Assembly (NCBI GenBank): GCA_016124205.1
Contig: WGOD01000001.1
Span: 496,001-560,000, forward strand
Length of the DNA: 64,000 bases
Reading direction: 5' to 3'
Source: Alphaproteobacteria bacterium
GTDB lineage: Bacteria; Pseudomonadota; Alphaproteobacteria; Caulobacterales; Maricaulaceae
Shown here in pieces: positions 27,313-37,653 of this stretch. The position numbers were made by a program, and so were the translations under genes. Numbering within the stretch: the stretch's first letter is position 1; each line of letters begins with the position of its first letter. The notes beneath the pieces are model-generated. The model made no database searches. It was not told the DNA's origin and saw only the letters and a program-made list of their open reading frames with translations.

Positions 27313-28745
27313 GCGCCAGGATTGCCCTCAACCTCCTCGGCCAGCGCCGCTATCTGCCGCTGCTGGTCGCGCAGGCGCTCGGCGCCTTCAACGACAATTT
27401 CTTCCGCTATGCGCTCGTTACCCTCGTCGCCTATCAGGGCATGACGGTGATGGACCTTCCGAGCGCGGTCCTCGTACCCATCGCGGCCTCGCTCTTCACC
27501 CTGCCGATTTTCCTGTTCTCGGCGATGGCGGGGCGCGTCTCGGACGTGTTCGACCGCACCCGCGTGCTGCGCTTCACCAAGTTCGCGGAAATCTGGCTGA
27601 TGCTGCTCGCCGGCACAGGGTTCCTTCTGGAGAACCCGTGGATTCTGATGGGCACGCTCTTCCTGATGGGGGTGCAGTCGGCCTTCTTCGCGCCGGCCAA
27701 GAATGCGGCCCTCCCCACCCTTCTCGAACCGCAGGAACTCGTGCCGGGCAATGCCCTGATCTCGGGCAGTCTCAACATGGCGGTTCTGCTCGGGGTCGGC
27801 TTCGGCACGGTCCTGATCGGCGGTGAAGGCGGCGCAGGTCTGGTCGCAGCCATTCTGGTCGCCGTCGCGGTCGTGGGCTGGCTTTCAATGCGCCAACTGC
27901 CTCCCGCACGGCCGCCGGAGGACGAAAGCCGTCTCGGCATATTCGAAACTTATTGGAGCTGGACCCGATATCCTTCCTTCATGGGACCGGAAAATGCCTC
28001 AGCGAAGACCGTCTGGGCTTTCGTCCTACGCCCTGTGATGATTCTGCTCTTCCCGCTGATCGTTCTGATCATTGAGCTCATTCTGGTTCTCTGGGTCGCG
28101 TTTGTACGGCCACTCGTCCTTCGCCCCCTGATCGGAGCGGCGTGGTTCTGGATGCTGGCGGCCTCCATCGTGACGCTGATGCCGAATTTCGCACGGGACG
28201 TGCTCGGCGCGGACGCGACGACGGTCCTGTTCTTCAGCGCCCTGTTCACGATCGGCGCGGCGATTGGCGCGGTGCTCTGCGGCACGCTGTCGGGCAAGGG
28301 CGATGCCCTGCCCTTCACCATCGCGGGCGCGATCGGCCTCGTGATCTTTCCGCTGGATGTCGCCTGGCAGACGATAGGCAACCCACCGGTTCCCGCCGAT
28401 GCCGTCCTCGTCAGTTCGGCCGAATTCATCGCAGACAGCGGCAATTGGCGCCTGATCGCAGATCTTGGCCTTGCGGCCATCTCCGCCGGCCTGTTTGTCG
28501 TGCCCCTTCAAGCCATGGCACAGCGCCGCGCCCCGGCGCAGTTGCGCGGGCGACTGCTGGCGGCAGGCGGCATCCTGAACGCCGCGACGGCGACGCTCGG
28601 GCAGGCCACGCTGGCCATTCTGGCGATGTTCGGCCTGCCGATCCCGACCGCATTCGTCCTGATCGCGCTCGTCAGCGCCGCGTTCGCAGGCCTGACCTTC
28701 TGGCGCTGGTGGATCGGTCACCGGGGAAAGGATGCGATCGCCTGA
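27309..28745 (+). CDS. MFS transporter, LplT-like (lysophospholipid flippase family)
   Basis: 478-residue polytopic membrane protein with about 12 hydrophobic segments. The N-terminus (LPLLVAQALGAFNDNFFRYA) carries the QxLGAFNDN signature of the LplT branch of MFS. The loop AGRVSDVFDRTRVLRFTKFA is the motif A equivalent, and QSAFFAPAKNAALPTLLEPQ is also typical. It is coupled by ATGA overlap to the PlsC-like acyltransferase. In E. coli LplT brings lysophosphatidylethanolamine to an acyltransferase for reacylation; the same division of labour is inferred. rnd follows 46 bases downstream. Confidence 0.87.
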   Translation: MSARIALNLLGQRRYLPLLVAQALGAFNDNFFRYALVTLVAYQGMTVMDLPSAVLVPIAASLFTLPIFLFSAMAGRVSDVFDRTRVLRFTKFAEIWLMLLAGTGFLLENPWILMGTLFLMGVQSAFFAPAKNAALPTLLEPQELVPGNALISGSLNMAVLLGVGFGTVLIGGEGGAGLVAAILVAVAVVGWLSMRQLPPARPPEDESRLGIFETYWSWTRYPSFMGPENASAKTVWAFVLRPVMILLFPLIVLIIELILVLWVAFVRPLVLRPLIGAAWFWMLAASIVTLMPNFARDVLGADATTVLFFSALFTIGAAIGAVLCGTLSGKGDALPFTIAGAIGLVIFPLDVAWQTIGNPPVPADAVLVSSAEFIADSGNWRLIADLGLAAISAGLFVVPLQAMAQRRAPAQLRGRLLAAGGILNAATATLGQATLAILAMFGLPIPTAFVLIALVSAAFAGLTFWRWWIGHRGKDAIA

Positions 28746-28791
28746 CACGCCGCCTCGCCAAAGCCGCAGCGCATCGCTAAACCCGGTCCCC

Positions 28792-29943
28792 ATGAATGTG
28801 ATCACAAAGACCGAGGCCTTGGCGGAAGCCTGCACTGCGCTGCGGCAGTGCGAATTCGTCGCCATCGACACCGAATTTATGCGGGAAAGCACCTACTGGC
28901 CGATCCTGTGCCTGATCCAGGCGGCGGGCGGCGAGACCGAGGTGCTGATCGACCCGATGGCCGACGGGATCGATCTGGAGCCCTTCTTCGAGCTTTTGCG
29001 CGACGAGAGCGTGGTGAAGGTTTTCCACGCCGCGCGGCAGGACCTCGAGATTTTCTATCACAAGGGCAAGGGGCTGATCCCCGCGCCGATGTTCGACAGC
29101 CAGGTCGCTGCCATGGCGCTCGGTCTCGGCGACAGCATCGCCTACGACAATCTCGTGCGCATGGTGCTGAAGCGCAATGTCGAGAAAGGCGCCCGCTTTA
29201 CTGACTGGGCGCGCCGGCCTCTGTCCGACCACCAGCTGGGCTATGCCCTCGCCGACGTGACGCATCTTCGCGACATGTATCCGATCCTGCGCGACCGGCT
29301 GGCATCGAAGGACCGCCTGTCCTGGGTCGCCGAGGAAATGGGCATCCTCTCCAATCCGGACACGTATGCGCTCAATCCCGACGATCAGTGGAAGCGGTTG
29401 AAGCTGCGCAAGACGACGGCGAAATGGCTGGCGGGCCTGAAGGCCGCCGCTGCCTGGCGCGAACACGAGGCGCAGACCCGCGACATGCCGCGCCAGCGCG
29501 TGATCAAGGATGAAGGCCTCTACGAGATCGCGCACGCCGCGCCGACCTCGCCGGAGCAGCTGTCGCAGCTGCGCTCCATCCCGCGCGGCTTCGAACGTTC
29601 CAAGCCGGCCGAGCGTCTGCTCGAAGCGCTGAAGATCGCGCTGAGCGATCCGAAGAAGCACGCGCCGAGCGTAACGCCGCCGGAACCGCCGCCTGCGGGC
29701 GCCGGACCGACGACAGAGCTTCTGAAAGTGCTCCTGAAGCTGGTGGCCGACGATATCGGCGTGGCGCCCCGCCTGATCGCGACCGTGCCGGACCTGGAAG
29801 CCATTGCGGCGAAAGACGATGCGGACGTGGCGGCGATGCAGGGCTGGCGGCGCGAGGTGTTCGGCGAAACCGCGCTGAAGCTGAAGCGCGGCAAGATCGC
29901 GCTGCTACTGGAAAACGGGAAAGTCGTCGCGCGCGACGCCTGA
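28792..29943 (+). CDS. rnd: Ribonuclease D
   Basis: 3'-5' exoribonuclease that trims tRNA and other stable RNA precursors. The DEDDy exonuclease motifs are FVAIDTEFMRE (Asp, Glu), VVKVFHAARQDLEIF (Asp), and LGYALADVTHLRDMY (Tyr and Asp). An HRDC domain follows (residues ~205-290, ending around IPRGFERSKPAERLL). Length is 383 residues. Start ATG 28792 is chosen because the frame upstream is a Pro/Arg-rich extension overlapping the MFS gene. Its end is 23 bases from the end of convergent ppx. Confidence 0.94.
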   Translation: MNVITKTEALAEACTALRQCEFVAIDTEFMRESTYWPILCLIQAAGGETEVLIDPMADGIDLEPFFELLRDESVVKVFHAARQDLEIFYHKGKGLIPAPMFDSQVAAMALGLGDSIAYDNLVRMVLKRNVEKGARFTDWARRPLSDHQLGYALADVTHLRDMYPILRDRLASKDRLSWVAEEMGILSNPDTYALNPDDQWKRLKLRKTTAKWLAGLKAAAAWREHEAQTRDMPRQRVIKDEGLYEIAHAAPTSPEQLSQLRSIPRGFERSKPAERLLEALKIALSDPKKHAPSVTPPEPPPAGAGPTTELLKVLLKLVADDIGVAPRLIATVPDLEAIAAKDDADVAAMQGWRREVFGETALKLKRGKIALLLENGKVVARDA

Positions 29944-29966
29944 TTTCCGTTCGACGCAGAACAGCG

Positions 29967-31469
29967 TCAGCCCGCCTCGGCGATTTCGGGCTTTCGATCC
30001 ACCGCTTCGGCGAATTGCTCAAAGCGGGAGGCCGCGCGTTCGATCACCAGTTCGCGCTCCCGCGCCGGGGTTTCGAGGCGCAGCGTGCCATTCTCCACGA
30101 CCATGGAAAAGCGCGACAGCAAGTCCTCGGACCGGCCGGAAAGCGCCGCGCCCAGACGCATGCCGAGGCCAAGCGCCACGGCGGACGCGCGCTGGTTCTC
30201 GCTCAAGAGCGCATCGAAGATGCGCATGTCGACCGGGGATTTCTTGCCCGAATAGCGGTGATGGATCGCCAGCGCGATGAAGGCCCGCTCGGCGTGATCA
30301 ACTCCGGCGAACGGGGCGTAAAGCACCAGCTCGCGTGAGAGGTCGGCCTTGTGGTCCGGGTGAAAGCGCGCCCCGAGATCGGCCAGACGGCAGGCCGCGG
30401 CACGAACCAGCGGTCCGCGCTCGCCGAGCGTCTCTTCCTTGGCGGCAAAAACCGGCTCCAGCCATTCCCCGAGCGCACGGCCGAAATCCGGTGCGGGCGC
30501 GGCAGGCGACGCCAGCGCGTCCGCACCGGCGATCAGCGGATCGTCGGCCTGAAGCTGTTTCGACAGGTGATCGAAAACCACGCCTTCGCGCAGGCCATAG
30601 GCGGAAAACACGACGCGTTTGAACTTGCCGAGCTTCATCAGCCGCTTCAGCAGCAAACCGGCATAGGCCAGCTGCTCGGCGCGCTTTCCGGACACGCCCT
30701 GCACGCCCGACATCGAGACCGAGGAGGTCGAGGCCGCGAAATCGGCGATCTTGGCGGCGTCCTTCTGGTTCAGCTCGTACTGGTGCAGGACACGCAGCGG
30801 GTGATCGAGCGTTTCCATCGCCAGATGCGCCAGCGCCCGCCACGCGCCGCCGACAGCGTAAAGCGTCTTGCCCTGCTCGCGGAGCATGGCGATGGATTCG
30901 TCGAGGCCGTCGTCGACGAAATTCTTCATCGTCTTGCGATCGGTATCGAGCCCGTCCGGGAGCGCCAGCGGCCCGAGCGGCAGGCTGATCCCGTCGGCTG
31001 TCCGGCGGTCGGCGATCGGCGTCAGTTCGACACTCGAACCGCCAAGGTCCCCGGCGACGCCGTCCGCGTCCGGGATGCCGGCCAGCACGCCGAGCGCCGA
31101 CAGGCGGGCCTCTTCCTCGCCGGAGATCACCTCGATCGAGATGCCGCTCTCTTCGCGCACGCGCTCGACAAAGGCCGGGCCGTCTTCAGCAGCGCGAACC
31201 GCCGCGGTCGCCACGGCGTAGCGTTCCTTGACCTTGCGGGCATCAAGTAGCGCGGCAAAGCGTTTCAGAGCGCGGGCGGCGGTTTCGACGCCCTCCTCGC
31301 TCAGACGCCCGGTCTTGCTCATGCCGCGTCCGAGACCGGCGGAGACTTTCTCGTTGAAGATCGGCCACAACGCCCGCCCCTCAAGCCGGAAGAGCACCAG
31401 ACGCACCGAGTTGGAGCCGACGTCGATGACGGCGATGTCGCGGTCGCTGCGGCTTCCGAAGAGGCTCAA
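29967..31469 (-). CDS. ppx: Exopolyphosphatase (Ppx/GppA family)
   Basis: Releases phosphate from polyphosphate chains or acts on pppGpp, using the ASKHA fold. Motifs are [17 protein letters not shown] (phosphate 1), [47 protein letters not shown] (phosphate 2) and a C-terminal HD-like part ([17 protein letters not shown] region, with [17 protein letters not shown]). Length is 500 residues. The ATG overlaps the ppk stop by four bases, so synthase and hydrolase are made from one transcript. Confidence 0.94.
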   Translation of the reverse strand: MSLFGSRSDRDIAVIDVGSNSVRLVLFRLEGRALWPIFNEKVSAGLGRGMSKTGRLSEEGVETAARALKRFAALLDARKVKERYAVATAAVRAAEDGPAFVERVREESGISIEVISGEEEARLSALGVLAGIPDADGVAGDLGGSSVELTPIADRRTADGISLPLGPLALPDGLDTDRKTMKNFVDDGLDESIAMLREQGKTLYAVGGAWRALAHLAMETLDHPLRVLHQYELNQKDAAKIADFAASTSSVSMSGVQGVSGKRAEQLAYAGLLLKRLMKLGKFKRVVFSAYGLREGVVFDHLSKQLQADDPLIAGADALASPAAPAPDFGRALGEWLEPVFAAKEETLGERGPLVRAAACRLADLGARFHPDHKADLSRELVLYAPFAGVDHAERAFIALAIHHRYSGKKSPVDMRIFDALLSENQRASAVALGLGMRLGAALSGRSEDLLSRFSMVVENGTLRLETPARERELVIERAASRFEQFAEAVDRKPEIAEAG

Positions 31470-33682
31470 AGGCGCGGTCCCGAGTATGGCAGGGTGGCGG
31501 GCTGGTCGTTCTTCAGCGCCTGGCCGCGGCCCGACAGGCTGGGATTGGTCATGAACCAGGCATGCGCATTGAACGGCTTGGCCCGGCGGGCGGTATCCAC
31601 CCGCTCATACTCGCCGCTTGGCTGCATGTACCAGGACTGGGCCTCGTCATTGAGGTTGGCGACCATGATCTGGTCGAGGATCTGGCGGTGCACGGTCGGG
31701 TTCTGAATCGGGCAGAGCACTTCGACCCGACGGTCGAGATTGCGCGGCATCCAGTCCGCCGAGGAAATGAAGACCTTCGCCCGCTCGCTCGGCATCTCGC
31801 CGCCATTGGCGAAGCAGACAATGCGCGAATGTTCGAGGAAGCGGCCGACGATGCTTTTGACGCGGATATTGTCCGACAGGCCCGGCACGCCGGGACGCAG
31901 ACAGCAGATGCCGCGGATCACCAACTCGATCCGCACGCCGGCCTGACTGGCTCGGTAGAGCGCATCGATGATCGCCGGGTGGACAAGCGAATTCATCTTC
32001 GCCCAGACCGCCGCAGGTTTTCCGGCCTTCGCGTTTTCGATCTCCTGCTCGATATGCCGCAGGATCAGTCCCTTCATGTCGCCGGGCGAGGTCGAGAGCC
32101 GCTCCATGTCCTCAGGCCGCGCATAGCCGGTGACATAGTTGAAGAAGCGTCCGGCATCGCGCCCGAAGGCCGGGTCGGCGGTGAACAGCGACAGGTCGGT
32201 GTATATCTTCGCGGTGATCGGGTGGTAGTTGCCGGTCCCGAAATGCGCATAGGTGCGCAGATCCCCGCCCTCGCGCCGGACGGCCAGCGAGACCTTCGCG
32301 TGGGTCTTGTACTCGATAAAGCCGTAGACGACCTGCACGCCCGCGCGTTCGAGGTCGCGTGCCCATTTCAGGTTCGCTTCCTCGTCGAAGCGCGCCTTCA
32401 GTTCGACCACGGCGGTGACGTTCTTGCCCGCCTCCGCCGCCTCGATCAGCGCCGCCACGATGGGAGAGTTCTTCGAGGTTCGGTAAAGCGTTTGCTTGAT
32501 CGCAACCACGTCCGGGTCCGCTGCCGCCTGGCGCAGGAACTGAACGACGACATCGAAGCTCTCATAGGGGTGGTGGACGATGATGTCCTTGGCCCGGATC
32601 GCCGCGAAACAATCCCCGCCATGGTCGCGGATGCGTTCGGGGAATCGCGGCTCATAAGGTTCGAACAGCAGGTCGGGCCGGTCATCGGGGATGAGCTGGC
32701 TGAGCTGGGCGAGCCCCAGAATGCCTTCAACGACGAGCACGTCACTCGGCTCGGCCTTCAGGTGCTGGGCAATAAAGCGCCGCAGGTCAGGCGGCATTTC
32801 CTCGGACACCTTCAGGCGGACGAGAACACCGCGGCGGCGCTGTTTCAGCAATTGTTCGAATTCGCGGACGAGGTCTTCGGCCTCTTCCTCGATCTCGATA
32901 TCGCTGTCGCGCAGGATCCGGAATGTCCCCTTGCCTTCCAGCGTGTAGCCGGGGAAGAGCGTGTCGAGGAACAGGATCAGCACGGTTTCCAGCGCCACGA
33001 AACGCTTGATCGGCCGGCCCGCCTTGTTGCGGCGGCGTACGGGCAGTTCCACAAATCTCCGCACACCCGACGGCAAGGGAATGAGCGCGGTCATCGGCTT
33101 GCGATCGGCATTGCGCCGGAGGCTGAGCGCCAGTGCGAAACCGAGATTGGGGATGAAGGGAAAGGGGTGCGCCGGGTCGATCGCCAGCGGCGTGATCACC
33201 GGCAGGATGTGCTCAAGGAAATTTTTGCGGAGCCAGTCCCGGTCGGTCTTCGAAATCTGTCCGGCGTCCAGCAGCTTCACGCCCGCCCGCGTCATCTCGC
33301 GGCGTATCTGGCGCCAGCGCGTCATCTGCTCGTCCATCAGTTCGCCGGCGAACTGATTGATGCGCGCCAGTTGTTCGGCCGGGGTCAGGCCATCGATGGA
33401 CGGGGTGGTCACGCCGTTGCGCACCTGTGCGCGCAGGCCGGCAACGCGAACCATGTAGAACTCGTCGAGATTGCTCGCCGAAATCGACAGGAAGCGCAGG
33501 CGTTCGAGGATCGGGTGCTGCTTGTTCGACGCTTCTTCCAGCACCCGCATGTTGAACTGCAGCCAGCTGAGTTCCCGGTTCAGGAATCGGTCCGTCGAAT
33601 TCATCAACGCCGCTCCGGCATCGCTGCCGGTTGCGGCGGCGCCCGGCGCTGTGTTCGCGGTCTGAGCGTCCATGCTTTCCAT
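31466..33682 (-). CDS. ppk1: Polyphosphate kinase 1
   Basis: Reversibly makes polyphosphate from ATP. The N domain starts after a ~27-residue Ala/Thr-rich leader ([20 protein letters not shown], then [16 protein letters not shown]). The phospholipase-D-like catalytic domains contain the phospho-His candidate H480 ([11 protein letters not shown]) and H618 (FLEHSRI), plus [17 protein letters not shown]. Length is 738 residues, normal. The ATG at 33682 overlaps the hdaA stop by one base; a GTG at 33685 is an alternative. Operon order is DUF2066-hdaA-ppk-ppx. Confidence 0.96.
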   Translation of the reverse strand: MESMDAQTANTAPGAAATGSDAGAALMNSTDRFLNRELSWLQFNMRVLEEASNKQHPILERLRFLSISASNLDEFYMVRVAGLRAQVRNGVTTPSIDGLTPAEQLARINQFAGELMDEQMTRWRQIRREMTRAGVKLLDAGQISKTDRDWLRKNFLEHILPVITPLAIDPAHPFPFIPNLGFALALSLRRNADRKPMTALIPLPSGVRRFVELPVRRRNKAGRPIKRFVALETVLILFLDTLFPGYTLEGKGTFRILRDSDIEIEEEAEDLVREFEQLLKQRRRGVLVRLKVSEEMPPDLRRFIAQHLKAEPSDVLVVEGILGLAQLSQLIPDDRPDLLFEPYEPRFPERIRDHGGDCFAAIRAKDIIVHHPYESFDVVVQFLRQAAADPDVVAIKQTLYRTSKNSPIVAALIEAAEAGKNVTAVVELKARFDEEANLKWARDLERAGVQVVYGFIEYKTHAKVSLAVRREGGDLRTYAHFGTGNYHPITAKIYTDLSLFTADPAFGRDAGRFFNYVTGYARPEDMERLSTSPGDMKGLILRHIEQEIENAKAGKPAAVWAKMNSLVHPAIIDALYRASQAGVRIELVIRGICCLRPGVPGLSDNIRVKSIVGRFLEHSRIVCFANGGEMPSERAKVFISSADWMPRNLDRRVEVLCPIQNPTVHRQILDQIMVANLNDEAQSWYMQPSGEYERVDTARRAKPFNAHAWFMTNPSLSGRGQALKNDQPATLPYSGPRL

Positions 33683-34374
33683 CACTCGTCCAGACTATCC
33701 GACTCGCCAGTTTCCGACAGGTCTTTCAGGACCTGGCGCACCACCGCCCGGGTGACGGGCGTACGCCGCCCAAGTGCGACGAGATCGAGCGTCGCCACCA
33801 GCCGCCGCGCGGAATCGATCGAGCGTTCCATGCGCGGCAGGAGGTAATCTATCAGACCGGGCGTGACAGGACTTTGCCGGTCACGGAAGAGTTTCTGCAG
33901 AACCTGCCGGAGCAGCGCATCGTCCGGTTCAGTCAGTTCCGCCACGGGCATCGCCGCGAGCCGCGATCGCAGGTCCGGCGTGTTCACGGGCCACGATGCG
34001 GGTGCGGCGCGCCCAGTGAGCAAGAGGCCCGGCAAGGTGTCCTGTCCGGCGCGGTTGATCAGGTGGAACAGACCATCCTCGTCGACGCCCCGGTCGGCAT
34101 TCTCGACCACCACAGGCGTCTCGGCACTCAAGGCGTCCAGCGTCTCGCCGATCCGCCGCGCGTCGATCAGGGCCGCGCCGGTCCGGTCCTGCCAGATGCG
34201 CGCGAGATGGGTCTTGCCGCTGCCGGCCGGGCCGATCAGCGCCAGCGCATGGCCGGGCCAGGCCTGCCAGTTTTCCAGCGCGGCGCGCGCGTCGGCATTG
34301 CACGGACTCGCGACAAAGCCTGCAGCATTGAATTCGTCTCGCGGCCCGAAACCGAGCGCCAGCTGTTCACTCAT
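33682..34374 (-). CDS. hdaA: HdaA, DnaA regulatory inactivator
   Basis: DnaA-related AAA+ protein that, with the sliding clamp, triggers hydrolysis of DnaA-bound ATP after initiation. The N-terminal QLALGF is the clamp-binding motif. Walker A is [14 protein letters not shown]; the Walker B position reads VVVENADR, and sensor 2 lies in [14 protein letters not shown]. Unlike DnaA it lacks the DNA-binding domain and is short (230 residues). Placement in an operon with ppk and ppx is common in alphaproteobacteria and gives replication control and polyphosphate turnover a shared transcript. Confidence 0.93.
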   Translation of the reverse strand: MSEQLALGFGPRDEFNAAGFVASPCNADARAALENWQAWPGHALALIGPAGSGKTHLARIWQDRTGAALIDARRIGETLDALSAETPVVVENADRGVDEDGLFHLINRAGQDTLPGLLLTGRAAPASWPVNTPDLRSRLAAMPVAELTEPDDALLRQVLQKLFRDRQSPVTPGLIDYLLPRMERSIDSARRLVATLDLVALGRRTPVTRAVVRQVLKDLSETGESDSLDE

Positions 34375-34396
34375 GGCATTGGCCGTCCGGCAGGTG

Positions 34397-35437
34397 TCAG
34401 CGCGGGGTCACCGTCAGCCCCATGTCGGGGTCCTGACCGAGTACGGCACCGCGCGCATCCAGTTCGCGGCGCAGCTGTTCGGCGGTGCCGCGATAGGTCA
34501 GCGTCATCATCGCGCCGGTCGACGTCACCGCATCGAGGCGCGCATTGGAGATCAGGGAGGCCCCGGTCAGCGCGGTCTGCAAACGCGTCCACTGTTCAAG
34601 CGAATTGTAGAGCACGGTGACGCGAATCTCCGCTGCCGAACCGCCGCGCACGACGACCTGACGCTTCCAGGCGTCTTCCAGCTGGTCGACGACGCGCGCT
34701 GCCGCGCCATTGTATCCGCCCGACGAGCCGGAGACCGGCGTCGTGGCGACGACCTCGCCGCGCTCGAATTCGAAGATCGTGCCGTTGAAGCTGACACCGC
34801 CCTCACCGCCGCTGGCGATGATCACGGCGACGGACTGGACGCCGAAGGCCTGGGCGATGTCATGCATCGCCTGGGTGTCGTTATTCGCCGCGGTCTGGGC
34901 ATCGATAAACATGCGGCCCGCATCGCCTTCCGGTGCCCGGATCGGCGTCAGGGCATGGGTGAAACCACCTTCACGCCAGGCATCCATCCAGGGATTGCCG
35001 CCCCACAGGAGGAGGCCGTCACCCGTGCGCAGGACCGGCAGAATCAGCGTTTCGCGCGCCTGCGCGTCCACGAAGGGCACGCCGGCGCCATTGAGGAAGC
35101 GGCGCACTTCGCGCGACGAGAAATTCACCGTCAGCTCACCGAGATAGCGCGTGGAACTGCGCTGTTCGTCGGTCACTTGCAGGCCAGTGATCAGGGAGGC
35201 CGCGGTTTCCGCGCCGATCGGCGGCAGATTGCCCCGGTCTTCCGGCAGGGTCAGGCGGTTGATCAGGACGCGGGTCGCCGCGACCTGACCTTCGCGCATC
35301 GCCACCGTCTGCGCTTCAAGCGCATTGGAGGCCGAGGCGTCGATCTCGACCCCGGTCACGGTAAAAGGCGTGTCCGCGCGCGCTGAACCGGCGAAGGCGG
35401 TGATGACAAGTGCCAGAACGGCGAGAAGGTTGCGCAC
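34397..35437 (-). CDS. DUF2066 domain-containing exported protein
   Basis: 346-residue protein of unknown function with a signal peptide (VRNLLAVLALVITAFAGSARA, first codon GTG). AGGAG eight bases before GTG 35437 decides this start over the longer frame at 35524. DUF2066 features include the conserved opening with repeated Ala/Glu helix and VLINRLTLPEDRG, and the central VLRTGDGLLLWGGNPWMDAW. It is the first gene of the hdaA-ppk-ppx operon (22-base gap to hdaA), a constant neighbour in this class, and divergent from purM. Confidence 0.85.
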   Translation of the reverse strand: MRNLLAVLALVITAFAGSARADTPFTVTGVEIDASASNALEAQTVAMREGQVAATRVLINRLTLPEDRGNLPPIGAETAASLITGLQVTDEQRSSTRYLGELTVNFSSREVRRFLNGAGVPFVDAQARETLILPVLRTGDGLLLWGGNPWMDAWREGGFTHALTPIRAPEGDAGRMFIDAQTAANNDTQAMHDIAQAFGVQSVAVIIASGGEGGVSFNGTIFEFERGEVVATTPVSGSSGGYNGAAARVVDQLEDAWKRQVVVRGGSAAEIRVTVLYNSLEQWTRLQTALTGASLISNARLDAVTSTGAMMTLTYRGTAEQLRRELDARGAVLGQDPDMGLTVTPR

Positions 35438-35550
35438 GGAAAAGACTCCTGTCGGCAGGGCTGACTTGCGACTATACCCGCCCTGCGGCATGGGTGAAGC
35501 CCGTGCCTGACCTATTCGGTGCATACACGCAAGCCTGAGCCGGACCTGAA

Positions 35551-36579
35551 ATGAGCGAATCGAAGAGCAATTCCCTGACCTATGCCGATGCCGGCGTCGA
35601 TATCGATGCGGGCGACGCGCTGGTGGACCGGATCAAGCCGCTGGCCGCCTCGACCCGCCGCCCGGGCGCGGAGGCCGCGCTCGGGGGCTTTGGCGGCGCG
35701 TTCGACCTCAAGGCCGCGGGCTTCAAGGACCCGGTTCTGATCTCCGGCACGGACGGCGTGGGCACCAAGCTGCGCATCGCGATCGACACCGGCCGGCTCG
35801 ACACGATCGGCATCGACCTGGTCGCCATGTGCGTCAATGACGTGCTGGCGCAGGGCGCAGAGCCGCTCTTCTTCCTCGACTATTTCGCGACCGGAAAGCT
35901 TGATCCCGCGCGCGGCGAACAGGTGGTTTCAGGCGTCGCCGAAGGCTGCCGCCAGTCCGGCTGCGCGCTGATCGGCGGGGAAACTGCGGAGATGCCGGGC
36001 ATGTATTCCAGCGATGATTTCGACCTCGCCGGCTTCGTTGTCGGTGCGGCGGAGCGCGACGCCCTGCTTCCGAAGCACGACACGATGCAGGACGGCGATG
36101 TACTGATCGCCCTGCCCTCGTCGGGGCCGCACTCCAATGGCTATTCGCTGATCCGCAAGATCGTCGGCCTGTCGGGCCTTGGCTGGGACGCGCCCGCGCC
36201 CTTCGATCCGTCGCAGACGCTCGGCGACGCTCTGCTTGCGCCGACGCGGATTTATGTGAAGGCGCTGATGCCGGTCATCCGGTCGGGCCGCATCAAGGGC
36301 CTCGCCCACATCACGGGCGGCGGGCTCGTTGAAAATCCGCCGCGCATGACGCCGGATCACCTCAAGCCCGTCATCGACTATTCCAGCTGGAAACGTCCCG
36401 CCGTGTTCGACTGGCTAGCGAAGACCGGCGGCGTCGAGGACGGCGAAATGGCGCGCGCCTTCAATTGCGGCATCGGCATGGTGCTGGCGGTCGCAGCCGA
36501 AGACGCCGATGGCGTGATCGCCGATCTCGAGGCCGCGGGCGAAGCCGCCTTCGTGTGCGGGGCGTTGAAAACGGCATAG
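35551..36579 (+). CDS. purM: Phosphoribosylformylglycinamidine cyclo-ligase (AIR synthetase)
   Basis: Fifth step of purine synthesis: FGAM plus ATP to aminoimidazole ribotide. Family motifs are [84 protein letters not shown] and [14 protein letters not shown]. Length is 342 residues, normal. purN follows after two bases, the usual pair. Confidence 0.97.
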   Translation: MSESKSNSLTYADAGVDIDAGDALVDRIKPLAASTRRPGAEAALGGFGGAFDLKAAGFKDPVLISGTDGVGTKLRIAIDTGRLDTIGIDLVAMCVNDVLAQGAEPLFFLDYFATGKLDPARGEQVVSGVAEGCRQSGCALIGGETAEMPGMYSSDDFDLAGFVVGAAERDALLPKHDTMQDGDVLIALPSSGPHSNGYSLIRKIVGLSGLGWDAPAPFDPSQTLGDALLAPTRIYVKALMPVIRSGRIKGLAHITGGGLVENPPRMTPDHLKPVIDYSSWKRPAVFDWLAKTGGVEDGEMARAFNCGIGMVLAVAAEDADGVIADLEAAGEAAFVCGALKTA

Positions 36580-36581
36580 CC

Positions 36582-37223
36582 ATGGCCAAAACGAAGCTCG
36601 CCATACTGATCTCCGGACGCGGCTCGAACATGCAGGCGCTCATTGACGCCTGCGAGCAGCCCGACTTTCCGGCCGAGATCGCGCTTGTCCTGTCGAACCG
36701 CCCCGATGCGGGGGGGCTCGACCGCGCCAAGGATGCGGGCCTCCCGACGGCCATTGTCGATCATGCCGGCTACGAAACGCGCGAAGCCTTCGAAGCGGTG
36801 ATGAGCGATCTGATCGAGGCATCGGGCGCACAGCTGGTCTGCCTTGCCGGTTTCATGCGGCTGCTGACCGCAGACTTCGTCAATCACTGGCGCGACCGGC
36901 TGATCAATATCCACCCGTCCCTGCTGCCGTCCTTCCCGGGCCTGCACACACATGAGCGCGCGATCGAGGCGGGCGTGAAGCTGCACGGCTGTACGGTGCA
37001 TTTCGTCCGCGCGGAAATGGACAATGGCCCGATCATCGGTCAGGCGGCGGTGCCGGTGCTGAGCGGCGATACGCCCGAGGATCTCGCGGCGCGTGTCCTC
37101 ACCGCCGAGCACCAGCTCTACCCGGCCTGCGTGAAGCTGGTCGCGTCGGGCAAGGCGCGGGTGCGCGGCGATGTGGTCCGGACGGACGCGAAGGTCGACG
37201 GGCTGCTGATCAATCCGGCCTGA
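36582..37223 (+). CDS. purN: Phosphoribosylglycinamide formyltransferase
   Basis: Transfers a formyl group from 10-formyltetrahydrofolate to GAR in purine synthesis. Motifs are LAILISGRGSNMQALIDAC, VVDHAGYET-like VDHAGYETREAFE, LVCLAGFMRLLTADFVNHW, NIHPSLLPSFPGLHTHERAI with the catalytic His, and GCTVHFVRAEMDNGPIIGQ with the catalytic Asp. Length is 213 residues. ATG 36582 begins MAKTKLA, just after the purM stop. Confidence 0.97.
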   Translation: MAKTKLAILISGRGSNMQALIDACEQPDFPAEIALVLSNRPDAGGLDRAKDAGLPTAIVDHAGYETREAFEAVMSDLIEASGAQLVCLAGFMRLLTADFVNHWRDRLINIHPSLLPSFPGLHTHERAIEAGVKLHGCTVHFVRAEMDNGPIIGQAAVPVLSGDTPEDLAARVLTAEHQLYPACVKLVASGKARVRGDVVRTDAKVDGLLINPA

Positions 37224-37233
37224 GGGCGGAAGA

Positions 37234-37653
37234 ATGCGCGTCACCGACACCCTTTTCATCGACGAGAGCGAGCTGGAGGAGCGGCATATCCGCGCCTCGG
37301 GCCCGGGCGGGCAGCACGTCAACAAGGCCTCGACCGCGATCCAGCTGCGTTTCGACGCCATGGCGTCATCGGCCCTGCCCGATGTCGTGAAGTCGCGCCT
37401 GCGCCGTCTCGCCGGGTCGCGCATGACCAAGGACGGCGTCATCGTGATCGAGGCCGGCAATGCCCGCTCGCAGGAACGCAACCGGCAGGACGCCCGCGAC
37501 CGGCTCGCGCGGCTGATCGAGCGCGCGACACATGCTCCCAAGCCGAGGAAGAAGACGCGGCCGTCGATCTCGTCGGTGCGCAAGCAGAAGGCCAAGAAGG
37601 CCGAGCATGCGCAGAAGAAATCGCTGCGGCAGACGCCGAAGGTCGAGGACTAG
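37234..37653 (+). CDS. arfB: Alternative ribosome-rescue factor / peptidyl-tRNA hydrolase ArfB
   Basis: GGQ-domain hydrolase that frees stalled ribosomes lacking a stop codon. The catalytic block is RASGPGGQHVNKASTAIQLR, and the GGQ domain is followed by a long Lys/Arg-rich tail (KPRKKTRPSISSVRKQKAKK) that enters the empty mRNA channel. Length is 139 residues, normal for ArfB and too short for RF1/2. It starts ten bases after purN. Its stop overlaps that of the next, convergent gene by four bases. Confidence 0.94.
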   Translation: MRVTDTLFIDESELEERHIRASGPGGQHVNKASTAIQLRFDAMASSALPDVVKSRLRRLAGSRMTKDGVIVIEAGNARSQERNRQDARDRLARLIERATHAPKPRKKTRPSISSVRKQKAKKAEHAQKKSLRQTPKVED

